A stretch of DNA of 64,000 bases, from contig JAYQTK010000006.1 of NCBI GenBank assembly GCA_038147335.1, positions 186,001 through 250,000 of the forward strand, written 5' to 3'. The notes below the pieces were generated by a model that was given only the letters and a program-made list of their open reading frames with translations, was not told the DNA's origin and searched no databases. The stretch's first letter is position 1; every line of letters begins with the position of its first letter. Position numbers and translations under genes: made by a program. This DNA is from Marisimplicoccus sp038147335 (GTDB taxonomy: Bacteria > Bacteroidota > Bacteroidia > Flavobacteriales > Flavobacteriaceae). Below, piece by piece: positions 24,883 through 33,296 of the stretch.

Positions 24883-26556
24883 TTATTCATCAGTTACACA
24901 TCCGTTAGATGCATTAGAAACTGACTTTAAATATTTATACAGAATACCTTTTTTAATTTTTAAATCTGGTTGCTTCCATTTTTCTTTTCTCTCCATAATT
25001 TCTTTATCAGAAATATCAACAAAAATCTTATTTTTTTCTGAATCAATAGTTATGATATCACCATTTTCTACTATTGCTATAGTTCCACCTTCAAATGCCT
25101 CAGGTACAATGTGACCAACTACAAATCCATGAGTTCCTCCAGAGAATCTTCCATCGGTAATTAAAGCAACTTCTTTTCCTAATCCAGCACCCATTATGGC
25201 TGATGTAGGTTTTAACATCTCTGGCATTCCCGGACCTCCCTTAGGCCCTTCGTATCTTATTACTACAACATCTCCCTTTGAGACTTCAGAATTTTTGATA
25301 GCTGAAAGACATTCAAACTCGCTATTAAAAACTTTAGCTGGACCTGAAAATATTAAACCTTCTTTACCAGTTATTTTTGCAACACATCCATCTTCAGCTA
25401 AATTTCCCTTTAGTATCTGAATATGACCAGTATTCTTAATAGGATTTGATATTGGAAAAATTAGATCATTTGAACTTACATTAGGAGACTTAATTTTGGA
25501 TAAGTTTTCTTCTAATGTATTACCAGTAACAGTTAGACAATCCCCATGAAGCATTTTATTTTCAAGCATATATTTTAATACGTATGGAACACCCCCTATT
25601 TTATGTAAATCTTTCATTAGATATTTTCCACTGGGTTTAAGATTAGCTAAGTACGGAGTTGAGTCACTTATTTCTTGAAAATAATCAATTGACAAATCTA
25701 AATTTGCTGCTCTAGATATTGCTAGAAAATGAAGCACTGCATTAGTTGATCCCCCAAGAACAGTAACCAGTCTTAATGCGTTTTCGAGAGATTTCTTTGT
25801 AACAATATCAGAAGGCTTAATATCCTTCTCAATTAGATTTTTAATTGATTCACCAATCTCTGAACATTCATTTATTTTTTCTTTGCTTATTGCAGGATTA
25901 GATGAGTTGTAAGGAAGCGACATACCTAATGCTTCAATAGCTGAAGCCATAGTATTTGCTGTATACATTCCTCCACATGCCCCAGCTCCCGGACAAGCAT
26001 TTTTAATTACATTTTTATACTCACTCTCATCTATTTTTCCTGAAACTTTTTCACCCCATGCTTCAAATGCTGACACAACATCCAGCTCTTTATTATTATA
26101 ACATCCAGAGTCAATTGTTCCTCCATAAACCAATATGCTTGGTCTATCAAGCCTAAGCATAGCCATTAGGGCTCCTGGCATATTTTTATCACATCCAACA
26201 ACTGTTATTAAACCATCATATGACATTGCTTGAACCACAGTCTCCATTGAATCTGCAATAATATCTCTAGAAGGAAGGGAATATCTCATCCCAAAAGTTC
26301 CCATAGAAATCCCATCACTAACACCAATGGTATTAAAAATTAATCCAACATATTTTGAAGCAGTTATACTATCTTTAATTTTAACTGATAAATCATTAAG
26401 ATGCATATTACAAGGGTTACCCTCATAACCAGTACTTGCAATTCCAATAAATGGTTTGTCAAAATCTTCATCATTCAAACCAATGGCATGAAGCATAGCT
26501 TGTGCAGCTGGTTGGGAATCATCCTTTGTAACTACTCTACTAAATTTATTATACAT
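24883..26556 (-). CDS. ilvD: Dihydroxy-acid dehydratase
   Basis: Iron-sulfur enzyme that makes 2-ketoisovalerate and 2-keto-3-methylvalerate, common to all three branched-chain pathways and also the source of the PanB substrate. 557 residues. Cluster-ligand cysteines are seen in VVGCDKNMPGALM and CPGAGACGGMYTANTM; the C-terminal TDGRFSGGTHGFVVGHI with the catalytic Ser is intact. First gene of the minus-strand ilv run. A -7 element lies 74 bases upstream, leaving a leader of about 65 bases in which I found no convincing attenuator or leader peptide. Confidence 0.96.
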   Translation of the reverse strand: MYNKFSRVVTKDDSQPAAQAMLHAIGLNDEDFDKPFIGIASTGYEGNPCNMHLNDLSVKIKDSITASKYVGLIFNTIGVSDGISMGTFGMRYSLPSRDIIADSMETVVQAMSYDGLITVVGCDKNMPGALMAMLRLDRPSILVYGGTIDSGCYNNKELDVVSAFEAWGEKVSGKIDESEYKNVIKNACPGAGACGGMYTANTMASAIEALGMSLPYNSSNPAISKEKINECSEIGESIKNLIEKDIKPSDIVTKKSLENALRLVTVLGGSTNAVLHFLAISRAANLDLSIDYFQEISDSTPYLANLKPSGKYLMKDLHKIGGVPYVLKYMLENKMLHGDCLTVTGNTLEENLSKIKSPNVSSNDLIFPISNPIKNTGHIQILKGNLAEDGCVAKITGKEGLIFSGPAKVFNSEFECLSAIKNSEVSKGDVVVIRYEGPKGGPGMPEMLKPTSAIMGAGLGKEVALITDGRFSGGTHGFVVGHIVPEAFEGGTIAIVENGDIITIDSEKNKIFVDISDKEIMERKEKWKQPDLKIKKGILYKYLKSVSNASNGCVTDE

Positions 26557-26629
26557 ACACTTAAAACTATTTTAAAATTATCACCCTAGAATGATGTTTT
26601 TTAGGACAATTATTATCTTAAATTATATT

Positions 26630-26637
26630 CAAAAATA
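26630..26637 (-). promoter_or_regulatory. Putative -7 element TATTTTTG for the ilvDBNCA-gapN run
   Basis: On the minus strand TATTTTTG fits TAnnTTTG in the 189-base gap upstream of ilvD. No TTG occurs at standard -33 spacing. Transcription from here would serve six genes packed with gaps of 1 to 5 bases. Confidence 0.4.
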
Positions 26638-26729
26638 AACATCGAATCTTAATAAACTGTATATCAGAATATTATACTATATATTTTAGCATACCCAAAT
26701 AATAAATTATAATATTGATTTTAAATAAT

Positions 26730-26737
26730 TAGATTTG
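26730..26737 (+). promoter_or_regulatory. Putative -7 element TAGATTTG for the aldehyde dehydrogenase gene
   Basis: TAGATTTG (TAnnTTTG) ends only 8 bases before the ATG at 26746, so the transcript would start within a few bases of the start codon and be nearly leaderless. Confidence 0.4.
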
Positions 26738-26745
26738 AAATAATT

Positions 26746-28125
26746 ATGGATTATAAAGATATTGATAAAGTAATTGAATCTCAAGTAAAATTTGTTAAAG
26801 ACAACTCTAACTCTGTTAATAATAGGATTCAAATCTTAAACTCATTATTAATATCAATAAAACATAATGAGTCAAGAATTTATGAGGCACTAAAAAAGGA
26901 TCTAAACAAACATGAGTTTGAGTCTTTTTTATCTGAAATACTTCTTGTTAAAAAAGAGATTAAATTATTTGTAAGAAAACTTAGAAGTTGGTCAAAAAAA
27001 AAGAGAGTTAGTGGTTCTATACTAAATTTTCCTTCAGGGAATTATTTGATACCTGAGCCATATGGAAATGTTTTGATTATAACTCCATGGAATTATCCAT
27101 TTCAACTATCCCTAACACCCTTAATTGGAGCTATTGCTGCAGGAAATGCTGTAATAATAAAACCATCTGAACTAGCTCCAGCAACATCAAGGGTTCTAAA
27201 AGAATTGATTGATTCTGTATTCCCCCAAAATATGGCAACTGTGATTGAGGGAGATGCAGGTATTGCTAAATATTTGTTAGATAAGAAATGGGATTATATC
27301 TTTTTTACTGGTAGCACAAGAATAGGAAAAATTATAGCTGAAAAAGCTGCAAAAAATTTAACTCCAATTACTTTAGAACTTGGAGGAAAAAGCCCATGTA
27401 TAGTAGATTCAGGAGTAGATATAGACAAGGTTGCTAAAAGAATCGTTTCCGGAAAGTTTGTTAATTGTGGTCAAACATGTATTGCTCCAGATTATATTGT
27501 TGTCAATCAACATGTTAAATCTGATCTTATTTCAGCTATTAAAGAGAATATTATAAAGACGTTTGGTAATAAACCTATAGAATCTGAAAGCTATGGTAGG
27601 ATTATTAATACAAACAACCTAATAAGACTTGAAAATATTATTAAAGATCAAGTTATTGAGTTTGGCGGAAAAATCAATATGGATAAACTATATATTGAAC
27701 CAACAATAATTGTTGATCCTCAAATTGATTCTGAAATAATGAAAGAAGAAATTTTTGGACCAATTTTGCCTATTTTGTCATACGAGAATGAAAGCGAAAT
27801 TCAAAATATTCTCGACACAAACCCAACACCTCTTGCATTCTATATTTTTTCTAAAAATCAAATGTTTATTGACAACCTAATAGAAAACAATAAATTTGGT
27901 GGCTGTGTTATAAACGATACTTTAATTCATTACATTAATCCAAATCTTCCATTTGGAGGTATTGGTGACAGTGGAATGGGAGCTTATAGAGGTAAATTTA
28001 GTTTTAATACTTTCTCACATCAAAAGCCAGTTTTAATAAAAAAAAATATGATAGACATACCTTTTAGATATGGTCCTTATCCAAAATCTTTCAATTTTAT
28101 AAGAAAAATTCTTGAAAAAATATAA
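26746..28125 (+). CDS. Aldehyde dehydrogenase, class 3 / fatty aldehyde type
   Basis: NAD(P)-dependent oxidation of aldehydes to acids. At 459 residues it is the shorter ALDH3-like form, which lacks the long N-terminus of most ALDHs. Visible: IITPWNYPFQLSLTPLIGAIAAGN, the cofactor turn FFTGSTRIGKII, ELGGKSPCIVD with the general-base Glu, and the nucleophile in FVNCGQTCIAPDYIVV. PFGGIGDSGMGAYRG near the C-terminus is also typical. The terminal segment has hydrophobic and aromatic residues but no clear membrane anchor. The downstream nitroreductase starts at or just after its stop, so they probably share a message. Natural substrate unknown. Confidence 0.88.
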   Translation: MDYKDIDKVIESQVKFVKDNSNSVNNRIQILNSLLISIKHNESRIYEALKKDLNKHEFESFLSEILLVKKEIKLFVRKLRSWSKKKRVSGSILNFPSGNYLIPEPYGNVLIITPWNYPFQLSLTPLIGAIAAGNAVIIKPSELAPATSRVLKELIDSVFPQNMATVIEGDAGIAKYLLDKKWDYIFFTGSTRIGKIIAEKAAKNLTPITLELGGKSPCIVDSGVDIDKVAKRIVSGKFVNCGQTCIAPDYIVVNQHVKSDLISAIKENIIKTFGNKPIESESYGRIINTNNLIRLENIIKDQVIEFGGKINMDKLYIEPTIIVDPQIDSEIMKEEIFGPILPILSYENESEIQNILDTNPTPLAFYIFSKNQMFIDNLIENNKFGGCVINDTLIHYINPNLPFGGIGDSGMGAYRGKFSFNTFSHQKPVLIKKNMIDIPFRYGPYPKSFNFIRKILEKI

Positions 28126-28126
28126 G

Positions 28127-28843
28127 ATGGAGAAGACTGTCACTGATGCGATTGAATTTAGAAGATCTGTAAGAAAATTTGACCCTAAAAAAGATCTTGA
28201 TATAGATATTGTCAAGAAATGTATTATTAATGCTACTCTAGCACCTACTAGCTCTAACTTACAACTTTGGGAATTTTATCATATAACTGATAAAAATTTA
28301 TTAGGTAAAATTTCAGAATGTTGTTTTAATCAACCTGCTGCAAAAACTGCAAAACAAATTGTTGTAACTGTAGTTAGAAAAGATTTGTGGAAAAGTAGAG
28401 CAAATGATAATTTAAATTTTTTTAAATCAAAAAAAGATTCACTTTCTGAGAAGCAATTCAATTTGACTAAGAGATATTATAAAAAGGTTATTCCTTTTGT
28501 ATATAAAGATTTTTTCGGAATTCTTAGTCTATGTAAATACTTGTTTGCCTACATAGTTGGATTTTTTAGAGTTATGTACAGACAACTTAATAGATCTGAT
28601 TCAAGAATTATTGCACATAAAAGCGCTGCTTTAGCATCTCAAAATTTCATGATAAGTATGGCAGGATTTAGTTATGACACATGCCCTATGGAGGGATTTG
28701 ACTCTGTTAAAGTAAAAAGAATCTTAAACCTGAACTCAAAATCAGAAATTAATATGATAATTGGATGTGGTATAAGACTTGAAGAAGGTGTTTATGGAGA
28801 AAGGTTTAGAATTCCTTTTGAAAAAGTCTATTATAAAAGATAA
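28127..28843 (+). CDS. Nitroreductase family flavoprotein
   Basis: FMN-dependent NAD(P)H oxidoreductase fold, about 238 residues. The N-terminal FMN-binding motif is AIEFRRSVRKFD and the helix ATLAPTSSNLQLWEFYHI follows the family pattern; the C-terminal IIGCGIRLEEGVYGERFRIP carries the usual glycine-rich FMN segment. A central insertion (about residues 85-160, Lys- and aromatic-rich) is longer than in minimal members. The frame opens at 28112 inside the previous gene, but ATG 28127, directly after that gene's TAA, is the better start. Substrate is unknown; quinones or nitro compounds are typical in vitro substrates. Confidence 0.83.
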   Translation: MEKTVTDAIEFRRSVRKFDPKKDLDIDIVKKCIINATLAPTSSNLQLWEFYHITDKNLLGKISECCFNQPAAKTAKQIVVTVVRKDLWKSRANDNLNFFKSKKDSLSEKQFNLTKRYYKKVIPFVYKDFFGILSLCKYLFAYIVGFFRVMYRQLNRSDSRIIAHKSAALASQNFMISMAGFSYDTCPMEGFDSVKVKRILNLNSKSEINMIIGCGIRLEEGVYGERFRIPFEKVYYKR

Positions 28844-28852
28844 GTCTGGATA

Positions 28853-30781
28853 TTATAACTTAGATTCTTCAATAGATTTCTCAAGCCAATTTTGAAAATT
28901 TTTATCGGAGGTAAACTGAATTGGTTCTGACAAAATTTTACCAGAAGGGAGCATAGCAACATAGTATGGCTGAGAAGCATTATTAAAATTTATTTGCTGA
29001 AAAAGAGACCATCTCCTTCCAATGTTATTTATATATTGAATTCTTCCAGATTTATTAATGTATTTAAATTTCTCAGTATCTGAAAGCTTAGTTCTATCAT
29101 CTACGTATAGGGAAATTATTACATAATTATTATCTAACAACTCGTATATTTTTGGCTTTGACCATACATTTTCCTCCATTCGTCTACAGTTGGCACAAGC
29201 CCAGCCTGTAAAGTCTAATAATATAATTTTGTTATTCTCAATAGCATAATCTTTTCCTTCATCATAATTTTTAAAACAATTTAGCCCAAGAGGACATTCG
29301 CTCTGTTTTTCTTCAATAGAATAAAACTCAGGTGGAAGAATACCACTTAAGAGTCTAACATTTTTACTGTCATATAATCCACTTAGTAAGAAAATTGAAA
29401 ACAACAAAAACAACCATCCTGAGATGCTTTTATAATTAAACTTTAACTTACCAAAATAGGATCCAAATAGATAGAGAGACATAGAAAGAAAAATTATAAC
29501 CCAAATTAGGATAAACGTTTCACGCTTTAAAATACCCCATCCTTCAACTAAATCTGCATTTGAAAGAAATTTAAAAGCTAGAGCTAGTTCTATAAAACCA
29601 AGACAAACTTTTAGTTTCTTGAGCCAAACACCTGATTTTGGGATTAGAGATAAGTACTTAGGATAAAAGGCAAGCAAGGTAAAAGGTAAAGCAAGCGCAA
29701 CTCCAAATCCAAACATACCATATGTAAGCTGTGTTGCCCCGGATTGAGCAGATGATAGTGAACCAGCTAATAAAGATCCTAATATTGGACCCGTACACGA
29801 GAATGATACAAGAGCTAGTGTAAGTGACATAAAAAAGATTCCAATAATTCCACCCTTTTCTGATTTCTTCTCTGAACCAGATACAATATTACTAGGGATG
29901 ACTATATCAAAATATCCAAAAAATGAAATTGCAAACAAGATGAATACAACAAAGAATGTAAGATTTACATAAACATTGGTAGAAATAGTATTTAGTATAT
30001 TAGGATTTAAGCTATCGAAAACATGAAATGGAATACTCAATAATATATATATTAAAACTATAAACCCACCGTAAAGAGACGCAGAGATAGCACCACTATA
30101 CCTAAGTTTAGTTTCGTCAATAAAATAAGATACAGTCAATGGTATCATGGGAAACACACAAGGTGTTAACAATGCTAAAAAACCTGCAATTAAACCAAAT
30201 ATGAAAATTTCAAAATAGTTAGACCTCTCAATAAAATTAGAAGAATTATAATTTGATTTATCTAAATCAAGTTCAAGTGCATTATACCTTCTAACATCTT
30301 CTAGAGTTACATTTTCAGACTCAGTTACAATAATACTATTATCAAGAATTACATTGAAAGTTTCATTTCTAAAAATACATAATTCGTCATCACATGATGA
30401 ATAGTCAATTTCGACTTTAATTTGATTTAAATCTTCATCTAACAACTTTACATTTTGATTAAAATCGGCTTCATTTTCATAGTAGTATAGATCCATTTTA
30501 AAAACATTATCAAAGCCAACTATATAATCATCCTCATTAAATAATTCGTCTGCTTCGAAGTCTGAAGTATCACCAATGAAGCTAAATGAGGTTGGAAGAG
30601 CACCTTCATCAGGAGAAAATTGAGAATACAATTTCCAGCCTTCTAATATTGATGCACTAAAAGAAATATTGTATTCTGTATCATTGATTTTATTTACATC
30701 ATATTGCCACTCTACCGGCTCAATATCCTGAGAATTTAAAGAGAAAATTGAGATTAGGCTGAATAATATATTTCTAGTCAT
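28853..30781 (-). CDS. dsbD: Thiol:disulfide interchange protein DsbD-like
   Basis: Carries reducing power from cytoplasmic thioredoxin to the periplasm. 642 residues with the classical three-part order: signal peptide plus DsbD-alpha-like beta-sandwich (about 20-165, with a Cys pair in YSSCDDELCIF); an eight-helix membrane core from about 190 to 470 with its two redox cysteines in LLTPCVFPMIP and SFSCTGPILG; and a C-terminal thioredoxin domain with the active site GWACANCRRME near residue 528. All cysteine pairs are present, so it should be functional. It overlaps the upstream tilS by 8 bases. Confidence 0.93.
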   Translation of the reverse strand: MTRNILFSLISIFSLNSQDIEPVEWQYDVNKINDTEYNISFSASILEGWKLYSQFSPDEGALPTSFSFIGDTSDFEADELFNEDDYIVGFDNVFKMDLYYYENEADFNQNVKLLDEDLNQIKVEIDYSSCDDELCIFRNETFNVILDNSIIVTESENVTLEDVRRYNALELDLDKSNYNSSNFIERSNYFEIFIFGLIAGFLALLTPCVFPMIPLTVSYFIDETKLRYSGAISASLYGGFIVLIYILLSIPFHVFDSLNPNILNTISTNVYVNLTFFVVFILFAISFFGYFDIVIPSNIVSGSEKKSEKGGIIGIFFMSLTLALVSFSCTGPILGSLLAGSLSSAQSGATQLTYGMFGFGVALALPFTLLAFYPKYLSLIPKSGVWLKKLKVCLGFIELALAFKFLSNADLVEGWGILKRETFILIWVIIFLSMSLYLFGSYFGKLKFNYKSISGWLFLLFSIFLLSGLYDSKNVRLLSGILPPEFYSIEEKQSECPLGLNCFKNYDEGKDYAIENNKIILLDFTGWACANCRRMEENVWSKPKIYELLDNNYVIISLYVDDRTKLSDTEKFKYINKSGRIQYINNIGRRWSLFQQINFNNASQPYYVAMLPSGKILSEPIQFTSDKNFQNWLEKSIEESKL

Positions 30782-31703
30782 TTTTTTTAATTATTAAATC
30801 ACCTTTTAATTTTGTCATACTATGGGTGTTTGACAAAATAAGTTTACCTGAATCTGAATTAAATATTTTTATAACTTCCTTATAGTTGAAACCAAATTCT
30901 TGGAAAAGGTTATGAACATAAAACTCTAAAGGTTTTTTTTCCATAAGCTTTTCAATATTAACTTTAATGGAATTTGAATTGTTTTGAAAAAGTTGATTTT
31001 TAGTTTCTTTCATTATTTCATCTACAAATATCTTAGTTGATTGTAGGTTATTGATTGTTGTTTTGAACTTTAACATAACATTATCATCAAATTCCTTAAA
31101 TGTTGGAAGAACAGAATTCCTAATCATGTTCCTATGATAATTTTCACTAGAATTAGATGAATCCTCTCTATACTCTATAGAATTTTTTTGTGCATAATTT
31201 ATAATATCAATTTTTAAAATATTAAGTAATGGCCTAAATATTTTTTTTGAACTTGATGAAATTCCCAATAATCCGTTAATTCCTGATCCTCTAGAAGAAT
31301 TAATAAGGTATGTCTCAATCTGATCATCTAAATGGTGAGCTGTAACTAAAAAATCAAAATTAAACTTAGATATGAGATCATCAAACCAATCATATCTTAG
31401 TTTTCTTGCCCCCTCCTGAATACCCATTTTATTCTTTTTACAAAATTCAACTGTATTAAATTCATTACTGTGGCAATGAATTTTATGCTTTAAACTCCAT
31501 TTTTTGACAAAATCTTGATCTATATCACTCTCTTTTGATCTTAATTTAAAGTTGCAGTGTGCAACAGAAAAGCTTAAATTATTTTTTAGGAAAAGGTTTG
31601 CAAGAACCATGCTGTCAACTCCCCCGCTTACAGCAATTAAAAAATTACATTTTTCAAATGCTTTGACCTTCTCTTTTAAAATTTTTTCAATATTATGTTC
31701 CAC
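30774..31703 (-). CDS. tilS: tRNA(Ile)-lysidine synthase, C-terminally short
   Basis: Modifies C34 of the CAU-anticodon tRNA-Ile to lysidine so that it reads AUA. The N-terminal PP-loop ATPase is clear: AVSGGVDSMVLANLFLK, AHCNFKLRSKESD, VTAHHLDDQIETYLINSSRGSG, FRPLL. The protein is 309 residues, against roughly 430 in E. coli and most flavobacteria; it stops just after the central helical domain and lacks the TilS C-terminal domain. Because the 3' end overlaps dsbD by 8 bases, no room remains for a frameshifted tail, so the short form is probably genuine, as in Aquifex-type TilS. Confidence 0.88.
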   Translation of the reverse strand: MEHNIEKILKEKVKAFEKCNFLIAVSGGVDSMVLANLFLKNNLSFSVAHCNFKLRSKESDIDQDFVKKWSLKHKIHCHSNEFNTVEFCKKNKMGIQEGARKLRYDWFDDLISKFNFDFLVTAHHLDDQIETYLINSSRGSGINGLLGISSSSKKIFRPLLNILKIDIINYAQKNSIEYREDSSNSSENYHRNMIRNSVLPTFKEFDDNVMLKFKTTINNLQSTKIFVDEIMKETKNQLFQNNSNSIKVNIEKLMEKKPLEFYVHNLFQEFGFNYKEVIKIFNSDSGKLILSNTHSMTKLKGDLIIKKND

Positions 31704-31794
31704 TCGGTAAAAATAATTAAAGTTTAACCAAATAACTGCCTAATAATATTTTGCATTAAAAAAAAAATTCTGAACTTGTAACATATTATCTACA

Positions 31795-33252
31795 TTGGAA
31801 GACACTAACAAAAAGGTTTTACCTCTACAAATAGCGATGTTACCCCTAATCTTTTTGGTAACCCTATTATCTTTTAATCTATATGCTAACGTATTTATTT
31901 ATGATGCAGATCCATTAGCTGGTTCAAGTCAATTTATTCTTATACTAAGTGGAGCTTTTGCAGCTATGATTGGTCATAGATATAATGTTTCTTATAAAGA
32001 TGTGATTAGCAGCATCTCAAATAGTATTAAATCAGTTACACCAGCACTAATTATATTGTTATGGGTGGGAGCTCTAGCTGGTACATGGATGATTAGTGGA
32101 ATCATTCCTTCAATGGTATACTATGGATTAAAAATTCTTGACCCCAATATATTTTTACCAGCATGTATAGTTATATGTTCAATTATTTCAGTTGCAACTG
32201 GAAGCAGCTGGACAACATCAGCAACTGTTGGTATAGCCCTAGTAGGTATTGGAAAGGCTTTGGGAATACCTGCAGGAATGGTGGGTGGAGCAGTAATAGC
32301 TGGTGCTTATTTTGGAGATAAATTATCTCCCCTAAGTGATACTACAAATTTAGCTGCTGCAGTTTCAAAAGTAGATTTATTTAAACATATTAAATATTTG
32401 ACACATACAACTATTCCAAGTATTTCAATTACTCTAATAGTCTTTATTATACTTGGTATTTATCAGACATCCAATGGAGTAACTGACAATTCATTTTTAA
32501 TTGAAACAATTGAAAACACTTTTAATATTTCTTTGATACTATTTATTGTTCCAATTATTGTGTTAATAATGATTGTGAAAAAGACCCCACCAATAAAAGC
32601 ACTTACTATAGGTACACTTTTAGGAGCATTATTTGCTATTTTGTTTCAACCACAAATAATTAACGAGCTATCAGATTCCTCAAATACCACAATTATTGCT
32701 TCCTACAAAGTAGTAATTGATACTATTACAAGTAATGTATCTATCACTACTGATAGTGAAATTTTAAATGAGCTTTTTTCTACTGGTGGTATGATAGGGA
32801 TGTTAAACACTATTTTTTTAGTTATGGCGACGATGATTTTTGGAGGTTCTATGGACGCAATTGGCGCTATTAAATCTATAAGCAAAGCTTTATTAAATTG
32901 GGCTGATAATATTTTTAAATTATTTGCTAGTACTGTAGCATCTTGTCTAGCATTAAACTTAACTGCCTCGGACCAGTATTTATCTATTGTTGTCTCAGGT
33001 AAAATGTTTGAAAAAGCTTATAAGGATAAAAAACTTGCGCCTGAAAATTTAAGTAGAACTTTAGAGGATTCAGCTACTGTTACTTCTGCTTTAATTCCAT
33101 GGAATTCATGTGGTGCATATCACTCATCTGTTTTAGGAGTTAGTGTTGGTGAGTACTTTATATACGCAATATTTAATTGGATTAGTCCATTTATGACATT
33201 GCTATTTGCAGCATTTAGAATAAAAATCAGGACTTTAGCAAACAAAAACTAA
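31795..33252 (+). CDS. nhaC: Na+/H+ antiporter NhaC family
   Basis: Secondary sodium/proton exchanger of the inner membrane, 485 residues with about eleven hydrophobic segments. Family features: a substrate-path region with TGSSWTTSATVGIALVGIG and the conserved YFGDKLSPLSDTTNLAAA, and near the C-terminus SALIPWNSCGAY. The start is a TTG (MEDTNKKVLPLQ); the first ATG would remove the lead-in to the first transmembrane segment that family members share, so TTG is preferred. It stands alone, divergent from tilS. An NhaC fits a marine sodium-cycling lifestyle. The transported ions are family inference. Confidence 0.87.
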   Translation: MEDTNKKVLPLQIAMLPLIFLVTLLSFNLYANVFIYDADPLAGSSQFILILSGAFAAMIGHRYNVSYKDVISSISNSIKSVTPALIILLWVGALAGTWMISGIIPSMVYYGLKILDPNIFLPACIVICSIISVATGSSWTTSATVGIALVGIGKALGIPAGMVGGAVIAGAYFGDKLSPLSDTTNLAAAVSKVDLFKHIKYLTHTTIPSISITLIVFIILGIYQTSNGVTDNSFLIETIENTFNISLILFIVPIIVLIMIVKKTPPIKALTIGTLLGALFAILFQPQIINELSDSSNTTIIASYKVVIDTITSNVSITTDSEILNELFSTGGMIGMLNTIFLVMATMIFGGSMDAIGAIKSISKALLNWADNIFKLFASTVASCLALNLTASDQYLSIVVSGKMFEKAYKDKKLAPENLSRTLEDSATVTSALIPWNSCGAYHSSVLGVSVGEYFIYAIFNWISPFMTLLFAAFRIKIRTLANKN

Positions 33253-33271
33253 TTATCTAATCTCATATTTG

Positions 33272-33279
33272 TATTTTTG
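33272..33279 (+). promoter_or_regulatory. Putative -7 element TATTTTTG for ftsK
   Basis: TATTTTTG (TAnnTTTG) lies in the 44-base gap after nhaC and ends 18 bases before the ftsK ATG. No standard -33 TTG. It would start the ftsK-lolA-lptF-ribB run. Confidence 0.4.
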
Positions 33280-33296
33280 TTAAATACAAAACTTGT

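Noticed and set aside
12616..26556. Possible horizontally acquired island in the leu/ilv region
   Set aside because: Base composition and codon usage look like the flanks, there are no mobile genes or repeats, and the gene order is ordinary for the phylum.
26581..26604. Weak inverted repeat (CCTA...TAGG) in the ilvD leader as a possible terminator or attenuator
   Set aside because: Only a 4-bp stem and no following T-run on the minus strand.
26591..26638. Short plus-strand ORF (15 codons) rich in isoleucine beginning ATGATG upstream of ilvD, resembling an attenuator leader peptide
   Set aside because: It is on the opposite strand to ilvD and lies over the ilvD promoter region; the downstream plus-strand gene is an aldehyde dehydrogenase. 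No stem-loop/T-run pair accompanies it.
33271..33287. Inverted repeat GTATTT...AAATAC overlapping the ftsK -7 element
   Set aside because: Six A/T-rich base pairs are easily explained by chance and by the promoter motif itself.
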